Shown here: positions 9,489 through 19,085 of the stretch, in pieces
Position numbering within the stretch: position 1 is the stretch's first letter
How the letters are laid out: every line of letters starts with the position of its first letter
Source: Janthinobacterium rivuli
GTDB lineage: Bacteria > Pseudomonadota > Gammaproteobacteria > Burkholderiales > Burkholderiaceae_D
Reading direction: 5' to 3'
DNA: 64,000 bases
Assembly: GCF_009208735.1 (NCBI RefSeq)
Contig: NZ_WFLJ01000002.1
Span: 186,001 to 250,000, forward strand
The notes under the pieces: generated by a model
Databases searched by the model: none
What the model saw: the letters and a program-made list of their open reading frames with translations, nothing else
What the model was told of the DNA's origin: nothing
Program-made: the position numbers and the translations under genes

Positions 9489-10144
9489 ATACCACCATGC
9501 ACACGCCCCGCGACAACGACGCGCCTCCTGTCTCGCTGCTGATCGCCGACGACCACCCGCTGATCCTGGCCGGCCTGGCCTCGCTGATCGCCTCGCTGCC
9601 CGGCTTGCGTCTGCTGGGCCAGGCCGGCACGGGCCGCGCCGCCGTGGAGCTGTACCGGCAATTGCGGCCCGACGTGGTGCTGATGGATTTGAACATGCCG
9701 GAAATGCATGGCGTCGAAGCGATCGAGCGCATCTGCGCCGAGGACGCGCAAGCGAAGATCGTCATCCTCACCACCTACCAGGGCGAGGACAATGTGCACC
9801 GCGCCCTGCGCGCCGGCGCGCGCGGCTACCTGCTGAAGGATTCCGGCTTCCTGCAACTGACGCAGTGCATCGGCCAGGTGGCCGCCGGCAGGCACTACCT
9901 GCCGCCGGAACTGGCGGCGCAGCAAGCCAGCCGCATCGAGGCGAACCGCCTGTCGAAACGCGAGCACGACATTCTGCTGCACCTGTCGGCGGGCAAGAGC
10001 AACAAGATGATCGCGCGCAGCGCCGGCATCGAGGTGGGCACCGTCAAATTCCACGTGAATAATATTTTGACCAAGCTCAACGTATCAAGCCGCACCGAGG
10101 CGGCCACGGTGGCCGCCCGGCGCGGCTTGCTGGGCGCGTTCTAA
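9485..10144 (+). CDS. NarL/LuxR-type response regulator
   Basis: A 219-aa regulator. The receiver domain (residues about 18-135) has acidic pocket ADDH, the phosphoacceptor Asp in VVLMDLNMPEMHG and the conserved Lys in YLLKDSG. A C-terminal LuxR-type HTH (LSKREHDILLHLSAGKSNKM, then GTVKFHVNNILTKL) binds DNA. The start overlaps the kinase stop by 4 bp, which indicates they are cognate partners. Target genes are unknown; the neighbouring exported hydrolase and XapX genes are possible candidates. Confidence 0.92.
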   Translation: MNTTMHTPRDNDAPPVSLLIADDHPLILAGLASLIASLPGLRLLGQAGTGRAAVELYRQLRPDVVLMDLNMPEMHGVEAIERICAEDAQAKIVILTTYQGEDNVHRALRAGARGYLLKDSGFLQLTQCIGQVAAGRHYLPPELAAQQASRIEANRLSKREHDILLHLSAGKSNKMIARSAGIEVGTVKFHVNNILTKLNVSSRTEAATVAARRGLLGAF

Positions 10145-10156
10145 CTGCCGGGAATA

Positions 10157-10438
10157 TCAGGCGACGCCGTCATCCTTCTGCTGCGGCTCGGCCTTGGCCA
10201 GCGTTGGCTTCGCTTCCACGCCGCTGATCTTTGGCACGCATTCGCTGCGCAGCCACGACACCGTGATGGCTTCGCCCGCCATCAGGCGCTTGACGCTGGG
10301 GACGATCTGTTCGCCGATCAGCATGCCCAGCAGGCCGATCAGGGCTATCGCGGGCGGCGCCGGCGAGCGCACCTGCAAGACGGCGTAGATGATGCCGACC
10401 AGCAAGCCCACGGCCAGCGAAATCACATATAACTTCAT
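10157..10438 (-). CDS. XapX-domain small membrane protein (DUF1427)
   Basis: A 93-aa protein whose first 55 residues form two membrane helices with the XapX signature (YVISLAVGLLVGIIYAVLQV, then PPAIALIGLLGMLIGEQIVP). The rest is a polar tail. XapX proteins occur near xanthosine phosphorylase or, as here, near isochorismatase-like hydrolases. The function is unknown. A terminator separates it from the upstream hydrolase gene, so readthrough rather than a simple operon would be needed for co-expression. Confidence 0.8.
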   Translation of the reverse strand: MKLYVISLAVGLLVGIIYAVLQVRSPAPPAIALIGLLGMLIGEQIVPSVKRLMAGEAITVSWLRSECVPKISGVEAKPTLAKAEPQQKDDGVA

Positions 10439-10456
10439 GGCGCATTCCTTTCGATG

Positions 10457-10491
10457 AAAAAAAAACGCCGCGCGCGGTCAGGCGCGCGGCG
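10457..10491 (-). terminator. Rho-independent terminator after isochorismatase gene
   Basis: Read on the minus strand, CGCCGCGCGC and GCGCGCGGCG form a perfect 10-bp GC stem with a 6-nt loop, followed by nine T residues. This is a textbook intrinsic terminator for the gene ending at 10513. Confidence 0.9.
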
Positions 10492-10512
10492 CATGGCACT
10501 GCCGCGCGGCGT

Positions 10513-11199
10513 TTACCTGGCCGGCACCGGCGCCAGGGTGGCGTGCTCGCCATGGATGCGCTGCGGCGCCTTGTGCACCATCGTGTAGGCGTAGTCGACG
10601 CCCATGCCGTAGGCGCCCGAGTGTTCGCGCACGATGGCCATGACGGCGTCATAGGTTGCCTTGTGCGCCCAGTCGCGCTGCCATTCCAGCAGCACCTGCT
10701 GCCACGTCACGGGCACCACGCCAGCCTGGATCATGCGCTGCATGGCGTAGTCGTGCGCTTCCTTCGAAGTGCCGCCCGAGGCGTCGGCCACCATGTAGAT
10801 TTCGTAATCGCCTTCGAGCATCGCGCACAGGGCGAAGCTGTTGTTGCACACTTCCGTCCACAGGCCCGACACGACGACCTTCTTCTTGCCGTTGGCGGCC
10901 AGCGCATCGCGCACCTTCTGGTCATCCCACGAATTCATCGAGCTGCGCTCGAGGATATCCTTGCCGGGGAAAACGTCGAGCAGTTCCGGATAGGTATGGC
11001 CGGAGAAGCTTTCCGTTTCGACAGTGGTGATGATGGTCGGGATGTTGAACACCTTGGCGGCCTTGGCCAGGCCCACGGTATTGTTTTTCAGCGCTTGCCG
11101 GTCCATCGACTGCACGCCGAAGGCCATTTGCGGCTGCTGGTCGATGAAGATGATCTGGCAATTGTCGGAGGTAAGGACTTCCAGTTTCGGATTGGTCAT
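10513..11199 (-). CDS. Isochorismatase-like cysteine hydrolase (YcaC type)
   Basis: A 228-aa cysteine hydrolase of the isochorismatase superfamily. The catalytic triad is visible as the Asp in IIFIDQQPQMAFG, a Lys in GKKKVVVSGLWTEVC and the nucleophilic Cys at the end of that segment, with the cis-peptide stretch before it. Length and sequence style match YcaC-like proteins, whose natural substrates are unsettled. The start at 11199 (MTNPKLEVL) is preferred because family members begin this way and GGATGAC lies just upstream; ATGs at 11211 and 11244 are alternatives. Confidence 0.85.
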   Translation of the reverse strand: MTNPKLEVLTSDNCQIIFIDQQPQMAFGVQSMDRQALKNNTVGLAKAAKVFNIPTIITTVETESFSGHTYPELLDVFPGKDILERSSMNSWDDQKVRDALAANGKKKVVVSGLWTEVCNNSFALCAMLEGDYEIYMVADASGGTSKEAHDYAMQRMIQAGVVPVTWQQVLLEWQRDWAHKATYDAVMAIVREHSGAYGMGVDYAYTMVHKAPQRIHGEHATLAPVPAR

Positions 11200-11396
11200 G
11201 ATGTCATCCATGCAGAGTTGGGTTGAGTGGGTACTGCCGTGCATCGTATGCCTGGCGCCGCGCCCGCACCACTATCTAAATATAGGTTCCCCTGGGCAAT
11301 CCCCCCTGCAGGCTGGCGAGCGCTGCGGTAAAATACCTTTTGCTCACCCTGTTCCGACGACTCTTGATCGATCACTCCTCTTTGCCTGGCAATATC

Positions 11397-12029
11397 ATGC
11401 ACAGCGATACGGCAGCGATACGCGTGCTCATCGCCGACGACCACCAGTTGCTGCTCGACGGCATCGCGGCCCTGCTGCGCGCCTTTCCTGGCGTGGCGCT
11501 GGTGGGCCAAGCCACCGATGGCCAGCAAGCGGTGCAGCAATTTGACGCGCTGCTGCCCGATGTCACGCTGATGGATTTGCAGATGCCGCGCATGAGCGGC
11601 CTGGACGCCATCGGCGCCATCCGCGCGCGCCATCCGCAGGCGCGCATCATCGTGCTGACCACCTACAAGGGCGACACGCAGGTGCTGCGCGCCATCCGCG
11701 CGGGCGCCTGCGGCTATGTGCTGAAAAGCGCGCTGCGCCACGAACTGCTGGCGGCGATACAGAACGTGCACGCGGGGCGGCGCCACATCACGCCCGAGAT
11801 CGAGGCGGAGCTGGCGCTGTATGCCTGCAGCGATGTGCTGTCAAACCGCGAACTGGACGTGCTCAAGCAGGTTGCGCAAGGCAATTCCAACCGCGAAACG
11901 GGCGCCCTGCTGCAGATCAAGGAAGAAACCGTCAAGGCACACATGAGCACCATCCTGGCCAAGCTGGGCGCCAGGGACCGCACCCACGCCGTCACCATCG
12001 CGCTACGGCGCGGCATCCTCGACGCCTGA
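11397..12029 (+). CDS. NarL-type response regulator
   Basis: A 210-aa regulator. Its receiver domain has VLIADDHQLLLDG, phosphoacceptor Asp in VTLMDLQMPRMSG and Lys in YVLKSAL. The LuxR HTH is at the C-terminus (LSNRELDVLKQVAQGNSNRE, TVKAHMSTILAKLGA). Its 3' end overlaps the 3' end of the opposite-strand hybrid sensor kinase by 27 bp. That kinase has a HisKA_3 core, the class that pairs with NarL regulators, so they are probably cognate despite being convergent. The start at 11397 has only a weak ribosome-binding site. Confidence 0.88.
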   Translation: MHSDTAAIRVLIADDHQLLLDGIAALLRAFPGVALVGQATDGQQAVQQFDALLPDVTLMDLQMPRMSGLDAIGAIRARHPQARIIVLTTYKGDTQVLRAIRAGACGYVLKSALRHELLAAIQNVHAGRRHITPEIEAELALYACSDVLSNRELDVLKQVAQGNSNRETGALLQIKEETVKAHMSTILAKLGARDRTHAVTIALRRGILDA

Positions 12030-15000
12030 GCGGCGCCAGCGCTGCCACCAGCGGCGCAGCGGACCGTGCTCCGCCGCCCAGGCGCGGCGCGCCGGCACCC
12101 GCAGGCGCCACTGCGTGCCGCCCCCGTCGCGCCCATCCACCGATAGACGCGCACCGAGCCTGGCGGCGCGCTCGCGCATGCCGGGCATGCCCCAGTGTCC
12201 GGGAATCTGCCCGTTTGCCGCCACCACCGGCGGCAAGCCCTGGCCATCGTCGCGCACAAGCAATTCGATGCCGCCGCGCGCATAGCGCACCGCCACCTCG
12301 ACCACCTGCGCGCGCGCATGCTGGAAGGCATTGCGCAGCGCTTCGCTGGCGATGCGGTAAATTTCGTGCGCGGCGCGCGCATGCAGCTGGCGCGCCTCGC
12401 CTTCCTGCGCATAGCGGAACACGATGCCGTGCTGCGCCGCCAGCCGCTCGCCTTCGCGTTGCAGGATGGCGCTCCAGCGCGCGCCGGCATCGTCGCCGGC
12501 GCGCAAGTCGTGCACGTGGTCGCGCCCCTCGCCCAGCATGCGGTCGGCGTCGTCGAGCGCGCGCAGCATGGCAGCGCGCGCGGGATCATCCTCGGCGAGG
12601 GCCATGCTGGCATTATGAAAGTGCAGGATCATCGCCTGCGTGCCCTGCAGCAGGGTATCGTGCAGCTCGCGCGCGATGCGCTCGCGCTCTGCCTGCTGCG
12701 CCTCCATCCGCGCCTGCAGGCGCGCGGCGTGCTGGCGCAGCCGCCAGCGGTAGCCGCCGTACACGGCGGCAAGCAGCAGCGCCGCGCACAGGCTGCGGAA
12801 CCACCTGGTCTGGTAAAAGGTGGGCAGCACGCGGAACGGCAGTTGCGCCACCGTGCTGGCCACGCCGTCGCCATTCGCCGCGATGACTTCGAAGCGGTAG
12901 CTGCCAGGCCCCAGGCCCGTGTATTGCGCCAGGCGCCGGCCGCCCGCCTGCTGCCAGTGTGTATCGTAGCCGTCGAGCCGGTAGCGGAACTGCAAACGCT
13001 CCGGCGTGCCCAGACTGGCGGCGTTGTAATGGAATTGCACATCGCGCGTACCTGCCGCCAGCTGCAGGCCGGCGCTTGCGGGCGGATCGACGCGCCGGCC
13101 GTCTGCCAGCAGCGCGCCGATTTCCACGCGTGGCGCCGGCAAGGGAGCAAGCGCCTGGCGCGGATCGATCCAGAACGTCGCGCTCTGGCGCGAAAACCAG
13201 ATCTTGCCATCGTCCGCTTCGGCCACCGAGCGGTTGTGCAGCATGCCGATGCTGCCGTTCAAGCCATCGACGGCGTCGTACGAGGTGGCGCGCATGGCAT
13301 GGGCGGCGTCGCGCAGCGCCAGGTCCACTTCGGCGGCGGAAACGTGCGCGGCGCCGCTGCCGTGATTGAGCCACAGGCTGCCGTCGCGCGCGCGCAGCAG
13401 GCCCACCACGCCCTCGGTGCCGCTGGCCGGCTCGCTGCGCAGGGTGACGAAGCGGCCGCCGCGCCACAGCGCCACGCCATGCTGCCCGCCCGCCCACACC
13501 TGCCCGCGGTATTCGATCAGCATGGGAATCTTGCCCAGGTCCAGGCCCTGCGCGGGACCGAAGGTGTGCAGCCGCCCCCGTTCCAGCATGGCGACGCTGC
13601 CATCGGCATACGATAGCCACAGGCGCCCGGCCGCGTCGGCCAGCAGCGCCAGCGGCACTTTCGCGCCGCCATCGGGCAGCAGCGGTTCGCGCCGCCAGGC
13701 CCCGTCGCGGTACTGGAAAACACCGGCACCGCTGAACACGCCCCAGATGCTGCCATCGGGCGCGAGCACGCCGGCGCGCATGCGCTTGACCGCGGCCGCG
13801 TCGGATGGATAGGCGATCGTGCGCAGTACGCGCCCATCCTCGCCGGCCAGCTGCTGCAGGCCGGCGCGGGCCGCCACCCACAGGCCGTCCGGCGCTTCCA
13901 GGATGGCGCTGATGGGGCCCAGGCGCGGCGCGCGCAGCACCGTGCCGTCGGCCCGCGCCAGCAGCAGGGGCCCCAGGACGTCATCGCGCGACAGCCACAT
14001 CGCACCTGCCGCTCCGGCCAGCATTTCCTGGGTACGGAACACTTCGGCCACGCCGGGCGCGGCACGCGTGCGCAGGACCACGGGCGCGGCCTGGCGGAAA
14101 CGGTCCAGGCCTCCGTACGTGGCAACCCAGACATTGCCTTCATTGTCGTCGCACATGGAGCCGACGAGGACATTGCTCAAGCCATCGCGCGGCAGGAACG
14201 ATTCCGTGTCGCTGCTGATGCCCAGCTGTCCCGGCGCCAGCGCGCCGCCGCTGCGCGTGCGGTGCAAGCCGTACTGGCTGTCGAACCACAAGGTGCCGGC
14301 GCGGTCGACCAGCATGCTGCCGCTGGTGCCGCTGGTATCGCGGTAAATCCACCGATGATCGAGCTGGTCGTAGCGTTCCAGCGACTCGATGATGCGGATG
14401 CCGCGCATCTCCAGCAAATAGATGCGGCCGTCGGGTCCCTGCTGCGGCGGCGCGCGCAGGTCAAGCCGGCCGATGGGCGGCGCGAAGCGCGACTGCGTCG
14501 CCTGCCACATGAACAGGCCGCTTTCGCTGAACACGGCGATGCGGCCATCGCGGTCGGCAAACACGGCGGACGCCTTTTGCGCCGTATAGCCCTGCGCCGG
14601 TCCCATCGCCTGCCAGCGCCGGCCATCGAAACGCGAGATGCCGGACACGCCGGCCGCCCACACGGCGCCGTCGCCGCCGATGGCAAAGCCCCAGATGGCG
14701 CCCGCCTGCACGCCCTGCGGCTCGGCGTAATTGCGCACCACGCCATCCTTGACGTGGCTGATGCCGCCTACTTGCCAGCCTATCCACATGCCGCCGTCGG
14801 CGGCGCGCTTGAGCGCCAGCGCCACCGTGTCGGGAAAGCTGCCCTGGCGCGCGCGCACGGGTTCGAAGCGCAAGCCGTCGAAACGGCGCACGCCCGCATG
14901 CGTGCCCAGCCACAGGAAACCGTCATTGCCCTGTGCCATGACGATGATATCGTCGGGCGCGCCTTCACTGGCCGTCCAGCGCGTGTGCTGCAGCTGATGG

Positions 15001-15077
15001 ATGCCGCGTGCGGCATCGATGGCCAGCCCGCAAGGACTGGCCAGCATGAATATCAGCCACAGCAGGAAGGCGCGCAT
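12003..15077 (-). CDS. Reg_prop/Y_Y_Y sensor histidine kinase
   Basis: A 1024-aa one-polypeptide sensor. A signal peptide (MRAFLLWLIFMLASPCGLA) leads into a large periplasmic beta-propeller made of Reg_prop-type repeats (for example NDGFLWLGTHAGVRRFDG and AGTLWFDSQYGLHR). A Y_Y_Y domain (residues about 650-740, LDGYDTHWQQAG, YTGLGPGSYRFEV) and one membrane helix near 745-765 follow. The cytoplasmic part is a HisKA_3 dimerisation domain (ERERIARELHDTLLQGTQAM, phospho-His in ELHD) and a HATPase domain (IASEALRNAFQHA, LVRDDGQGL). Such sensors often detect polysaccharide or related ligands. It starts 8 bp after the DUF1275 gene, so they share an operon. Confidence 0.93.
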   Translation of the reverse strand: MRAFLLWLIFMLASPCGLAIDAARGIHQLQHTRWTASEGAPDDIIVMAQGNDGFLWLGTHAGVRRFDGLRFEPVRARQGSFPDTVALALKRAADGGMWIGWQVGGISHVKDGVVRNYAEPQGVQAGAIWGFAIGGDGAVWAAGVSGISRFDGRRWQAMGPAQGYTAQKASAVFADRDGRIAVFSESGLFMWQATQSRFAPPIGRLDLRAPPQQGPDGRIYLLEMRGIRIIESLERYDQLDHRWIYRDTSGTSGSMLVDRAGTLWFDSQYGLHRTRSGGALAPGQLGISSDTESFLPRDGLSNVLVGSMCDDNEGNVWVATYGGLDRFRQAAPVVLRTRAAPGVAEVFRTQEMLAGAAGAMWLSRDDVLGPLLLARADGTVLRAPRLGPISAILEAPDGLWVAARAGLQQLAGEDGRVLRTIAYPSDAAAVKRMRAGVLAPDGSIWGVFSGAGVFQYRDGAWRREPLLPDGGAKVPLALLADAAGRLWLSYADGSVAMLERGRLHTFGPAQGLDLGKIPMLIEYRGQVWAGGQHGVALWRGGRFVTLRSEPASGTEGVVGLLRARDGSLWLNHGSGAAHVSAAEVDLALRDAAHAMRATSYDAVDGLNGSIGMLHNRSVAEADDGKIWFSRQSATFWIDPRQALAPLPAPRVEIGALLADGRRVDPPASAGLQLAAGTRDVQFHYNAASLGTPERLQFRYRLDGYDTHWQQAGGRRLAQYTGLGPGSYRFEVIAANGDGVASTVAQLPFRVLPTFYQTRWFRSLCAALLLAAVYGGYRWRLRQHAARLQARMEAQQAERERIARELHDTLLQGTQAMILHFHNASMALAEDDPARAAMLRALDDADRMLGEGRDHVHDLRAGDDAGARWSAILQREGERLAAQHGIVFRYAQEGEARQLHARAAHEIYRIASEALRNAFQHARAQVVEVAVRYARGGIELLVRDDGQGLPPVVAANGQIPGHWGMPGMRERAARLGARLSVDGRDGGGTQWRLRVPARRAWAAEHGPLRRWWQRWRRSGVEDAAP

Positions 15078-15085
15078 GGCGGCGG

Positions 15086-15784
15086 TCAGGACACGGGCAC
15101 GGCGGTCCGTCCGCTACGCTGCTCCACCACGATCAGCCCGCCCAACAGCGCCAACGGCACGGCCAGCGCCGCGAAACCGAAGACCAGGTAGCCAAAGCCG
15201 GCAGCGATGGCGCCCAGCGCAAAGGCCAGCAGCGGCCAGAAGAACTTCCCGCAGCGCGCATGGGTGGCGGCATCGGCCGCGCCGCGCAGCACGTCGACGG
15301 TGTCGAGCACGATCTGCGTCACGTTCCCCGTCATCATGGAGGTCGGCGCCAGATGCGCCAGCAGCAGACGGCTGGTGGCGCCGTGCACGCCCATGGCGGC
15401 CGTGCCCAGCAAGCCGGCGAGCATCGCCAGCGTGCCCGCTTCCTTGCCGACCGGCTCGGCCAGCACGCCGAACACCATGAAACCGGCCAGCAAGATCCAT
15501 TGCAGCAGGAAGGCCAGCGTCAGCGCCGGACCGCCGCGGCGCTCGATGGCCAGCACCATCAGGCGCGTGACGACGATGCCCGCGATAAAGGCGGGAAAGG
15601 CGAGGATTTTCAGCAGGATGGGGATGCGCGTCGGTTCGGCCAGCGCGGCGCCGATCAGCACGAAGTTGCCCGTGACGTGGGCGGTAAACAGGCCGAACAG
15701 GGCGATAAAGCCCAGCGTATCGACATACCCGGCCAAAAAGCCCAGGCTGGTGCCGTATAAACGGCTGTGTGGTGCTTGATCCAT
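15086..15784 (-). CDS. DUF1275 (YoaK-type) membrane protein
   Basis: A 232-aa inner-membrane protein with about six hydrophobic segments. The N-terminal signature GYVDTLGFIALFGLFTAHVT followed by GN is diagnostic of DUF1275/YoaK. The start at 15784 has AGGGAG 6 nt upstream. It is the first gene of a leftward unit with the giant sensor kinase 8 bp downstream, so it could be part of the same sensing pathway, but the family has no established biochemical role. Confidence 0.88.
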   Translation of the reverse strand: MDQAPHSRLYGTSLGFLAGYVDTLGFIALFGLFTAHVTGNFVLIGAALAEPTRIPILLKILAFPAFIAGIVVTRLMVLAIERRGGPALTLAFLLQWILLAGFMVFGVLAEPVGKEAGTLAMLAGLLGTAAMGVHGATSRLLLAHLAPTSMMTGNVTQIVLDTVDVLRGAADAATHARCGKFFWPLLAFALGAIAAGFGYLVFGFAALAVPLALLGGLIVVEQRSGRTAVPVS

Positions 15785-16028
15785 GAGGACTCCCTGCGAT
15801 GCGGTAAACCGCGATAAAAAATGCATCCGGACGCATGCCCAGCCGCTACTGCCGGCATGGTAATCCATGTCGCGCGCGGCCGCACCCGCCCTTAGACCAG
15901 TCGGCGCGCCGCCATACCTGCCATACCTGATCTTTTGGCCCGTGTCCGCTCCCGGCCCCTGGGCTACACTGACCGCAGATCCTGGCCGCGCCCCGGCCTC
16001 CCCCGCATTGCCACCATGGAGCTGCATC

Positions 16029-17903
16029 ATGACCGAACCGTCCCTTTCCTCCGCCGCGCCGCTGATACTGATCAACGGCTGCTTCCACACCGTCGACAAG
16101 TCGTGCCCGCAGGCGAGCGCCGTGGCCATCGCCGACGGCAAATTCCTCGCCGTCGGCGATCTTGAAGACGTCATGCGCCACCGCGCGCCCGACAGCCGCG
16201 TGATCGACCTGGGCGGCCGTACCGTGATTCCCGGCCTGAACGACTCGCACCTGCACCTGATCCGCGGCGGCTTGAACTACAACCTGGAATTGCGCTGGGA
16301 AGGCGTGCCTTCGCTGGCCGACGCCCTGCGCATGCTGAAAGAACAGGCACTGCGCACGCCGAACCCGCAATGGGTGCGCGTGGTAGGCGGCTGGAATGAA
16401 TTCCAGTTCGCGGAAAAACGCATGCCCACCCTCGATGAAATCAACGCCGCCGCGCCGGACACGCCCGTCTTCATCCTGCACCTGTACGACCGCGCCCTGC
16501 TCAACCGCGCCGCCCTGCGCGTGGTCGGCTACGACAAGAACACGCCGAACCCGCCGGGCGGCGAAATCGTGCGCGACGCTGCCGGCAACCCCACGGGCAT
16601 GCTGATCGCGCGGCCGAACGCCATGATTTTATACGCGACCCTGGCCAAGGGTCCAACCCTGCCGCGCGAACTGCAAGTCAATTCCACGCGCCAGTTCATG
16701 CGCGAACTCAATCGCCTCGGCCTGACCAGCGCCATCGACGCGGGCGGCGGCTTCCAGAATTATCCGGAAGACTACGCGGTGGTCGAGGAACTGGCGCAAA
16801 AAGAGCAACTGACGATCCGCATCGCCTACAACCTGTTCACGCAGAACAAGGGACGCGAACTGGAAGACTTCGAAAAATGGACGGAGATGGTCACACCGGG
16901 CCAGGGCGACGATTACTATCGCCATAACGGCGCCGGCGAAATGCTGGTGTTTTCCGCCGCCGACTTCGAGGATTTCCTCGAGCCGCGCCCGGACCTGGCG
17001 CCCGGCATGGACGACGAACTGGAAAAGGTGGTGCGCCACCTGGTCTCCAAACGCTGGCCCTTCCGCCTGCACGCCACCTATGACGAATCGATCGAGCGCA
17101 TGCTGACGGTGTTTGAAAAGGTCAACCGCGATATCCCGTTCGACGGCCTGCACTGGATGTTCGACCATTGCGAAACCATCACGCCGCGTAACATCGACCG
17201 GGTCAAGGCGCTGGGCGGCGGCATCGCCATCCAGCACCGCATGGCCTTCCAGGGCGAATACTTTGTCGACCGCTACGGCGCGGAAGCGGCCAAGGCGACG
17301 CCGCCGATCGCGCGCATGCTTGCCTCGGGCGTGCCGGTGGGCGGCGGCACCGACGCCACCCGGGTCGCCAGCTACAACCCGTGGACGGCGCTGTACTGGC
17401 TGGTATCGGGCCGCACCGTGGGCGGCTTGCGCCTGTACGACGCGGGCAGCCGCTTGTCGCGCGACACGGCGCTGGAACTGTGGACGGCAGGCAGCGCCTG
17501 GTTCTCCAGCGAGCAAGGCAAGAAGGGCCGCATCCAGGAAGGCATGCTGGCCGACCTGGCCGTGCTGAGCGCGGATTTTTTCAGCATACCTGAAGAGGCC
17601 ATCAAGTCGATCGAATCGGTACTCACCATCGTCGGCGGCAAGATCGTCTACGGCCAGGCGGAATTTACGCCACTGGCGCCGCCTCCCATCCCGGTGTTGC
17701 CGGACTGGTCGCCCGTGAAAAACGTGGCCGGCCATTACCGCGCCGCTCCGCCGCAAAAGAGCAGCATCATGCAACAGCACCAGTGCCAGGGCGCCTGCGG
17801 CGTGCACGCCCACGCCCACGACGTGGCGCGCAAGAGTTCCGTGCCCGTCTCCAGCCATTCCGGCTTCTGGGGCGCGCTGGGGTGCAGCTGCTTTGCGTTC
17901 TAA
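16029..17903 (+). CDS. YtcJ-like amidohydrolase with Cys/His-rich tail
   Basis: A 624-aa metal-dependent hydrolase of the amidohydrolase_3 (YtcJ/exoenzyme regulatory AepA) group. Seen are the N-terminal beta-sandwich start, metal motif NDSHLHLIRGG (residues about 74-84), the distal His-rich region LHWMFDHCETI and the late Asp region GGGTDATRVASYNPW. The final 45 residues, after a normal family end near 580, form an unusual tail with QCQGACGVHAHAHD and a terminal GCSCF. No signal peptide is evident. The porin start codon lies 4 bp after its stop, so the two are co-translated. The substrate is unknown. Confidence 0.88.
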   Translation: MTEPSLSSAAPLILINGCFHTVDKSCPQASAVAIADGKFLAVGDLEDVMRHRAPDSRVIDLGGRTVIPGLNDSHLHLIRGGLNYNLELRWEGVPSLADALRMLKEQALRTPNPQWVRVVGGWNEFQFAEKRMPTLDEINAAAPDTPVFILHLYDRALLNRAALRVVGYDKNTPNPPGGEIVRDAAGNPTGMLIARPNAMILYATLAKGPTLPRELQVNSTRQFMRELNRLGLTSAIDAGGGFQNYPEDYAVVEELAQKEQLTIRIAYNLFTQNKGRELEDFEKWTEMVTPGQGDDYYRHNGAGEMLVFSAADFEDFLEPRPDLAPGMDDELEKVVRHLVSKRWPFRLHATYDESIERMLTVFEKVNRDIPFDGLHWMFDHCETITPRNIDRVKALGGGIAIQHRMAFQGEYFVDRYGAEAAKATPPIARMLASGVPVGGGTDATRVASYNPWTALYWLVSGRTVGGLRLYDAGSRLSRDTALELWTAGSAWFSSEQGKKGRIQEGMLADLAVLSADFFSIPEEAIKSIESVLTIVGGKIVYGQAEFTPLAPPPIPVLPDWSPVKNVAGHYRAAPPQKSSIMQQHQCQGACGVHAHAHDVARKSSVPVSSHSGFWGALGCSCFAF

Positions 17904-17907
17904 TGCC

Positions 17908-19002
17908 ATGCTGACGCGATTGCCTTTGCTGGCGGCCGGCGCGCTGGCGCTGGCGGCGACCCTGCCCGCCGCGGCACAAGAAAATGTGCAGCTGTACGGC
18001 CGCCTGAACGTGGCGCTCGAAGCGCTGCACTCGTCAGGCAGCGGCGACAGCGTGCAGCGCGTCTCCAACAACCGCTCGGTACTCGGTTTTCGCGGCAGCG
18101 AAGACCTGGGCGACGGCTGGCAGGCGCTGTTCCAGGTCGAGGGCACCTTGGCGCCCGACACGGGCGCGGGGTCCATCGCCGCGCGCGACACGCGCGTCGG
18201 CATTGCCGGCCCGTGGGGCACGCTGTTTGGCGGGAACTGGACCCTGCCCTACAACAGCGCCACGTCCGCGCTCGACCCGTTCTACCCCACCACGGCCGGC
18301 TACATGAGCCTCATGGGCAACGGCGCCGGCGCCAGCGACAGCAATACCAGCAACACGTCTTCCTTCGACCGGCGCCAGCAGAACAGCGTGCATTACTGGA
18401 CGCCGCAGTGGCAGGGCTGGTCGCTGCACGTGGCGCGCGGCATGGGGGAAGAGCGGCCCGCCAGCGGCGCGCATCCGGCGCTGACTTCGGCCGCATTGAT
18501 CTACGACGGCGGCGCCCTGTACGCCACCCTGGCGCAGGAAGACCATCACGACTATCAGGGACGGGGGCTGACCGACCGTGGCAGCAAGCTGGCCCTCGCG
18601 TGGCGCCTCGACAGCGCCACGCAGCTGGCGGTGGTGCTGGAAAACCTGCGCTATGCGACGCCCACGGGCGAGCTGCGCCGCCGAACGGTGTATGTCTCCG
18701 CCACGCGCCAGTTCGGCCGCCACGGCCTGCGTTTCGGCCTGGCGCATGCCCAACGCGCCAGCGGCGGCGCGCTGGAAAGCATCGGCACGGTGCGCGCGGG
18801 AGCCGGTACGGGCGCCACCCACGCCACCGCCGGCTACGACTACCAGCTATCGAAACGCAGCAGCCTGTATGCCTACTACACGCGCCTGGCCAACGGCCGC
18901 AACGGCGTCGCCGACTTTGCCATCAACAGCCTGGCACGCGACGCAGCAACAAAGGGCGCCACCATGTCGGGCGTGGCGCTGGGAATCCGGCACAATTTCT
19001 GA
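17908..19002 (+). CDS. Gram-negative (Burkholderiales-type) porin
   Basis: A 364-aa outer-membrane trimeric porin. A signal peptide (MLTRLPLLAAGALALAATLP, then AAAQ) precedes the typical mature start NVQLYGRLNVALEAL. The body has alternating beta-strand patterning with the RNAFVG-like segment SRSVLGFRG represented as NNRSVLGFRGSEDLGDGW. The protein ends in ALGIRHNF with the terminal Phe needed for outer-membrane assembly. Porins of this group admit small hydrophilic solutes. Coupling to the amidohydrolase suggests uptake of that enzyme's substrate. The ATG at 17908 is chosen over a TTG at 17893. Confidence 0.92.
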   Translation: MLTRLPLLAAGALALAATLPAAAQENVQLYGRLNVALEALHSSGSGDSVQRVSNNRSVLGFRGSEDLGDGWQALFQVEGTLAPDTGAGSIAARDTRVGIAGPWGTLFGGNWTLPYNSATSALDPFYPTTAGYMSLMGNGAGASDSNTSNTSSFDRRQQNSVHYWTPQWQGWSLHVARGMGEERPASGAHPALTSAALIYDGGALYATLAQEDHHDYQGRGLTDRGSKLALAWRLDSATQLAVVLENLRYATPTGELRRRTVYVSATRQFGRHGLRFGLAHAQRASGGALESIGTVRAGAGTGATHATAGYDYQLSKRSSLYAYYTRLANGRNGVADFAINSLARDAATKGATMSGVALGIRHNF

Positions 19003-19085
19003 TTCACGGTTTTCGTGGACAGCCGCGCGCGCGGCGGGTACAGTCAGCAATCGGCAACCAGGGCGGGCATCCACGGACAAACATC

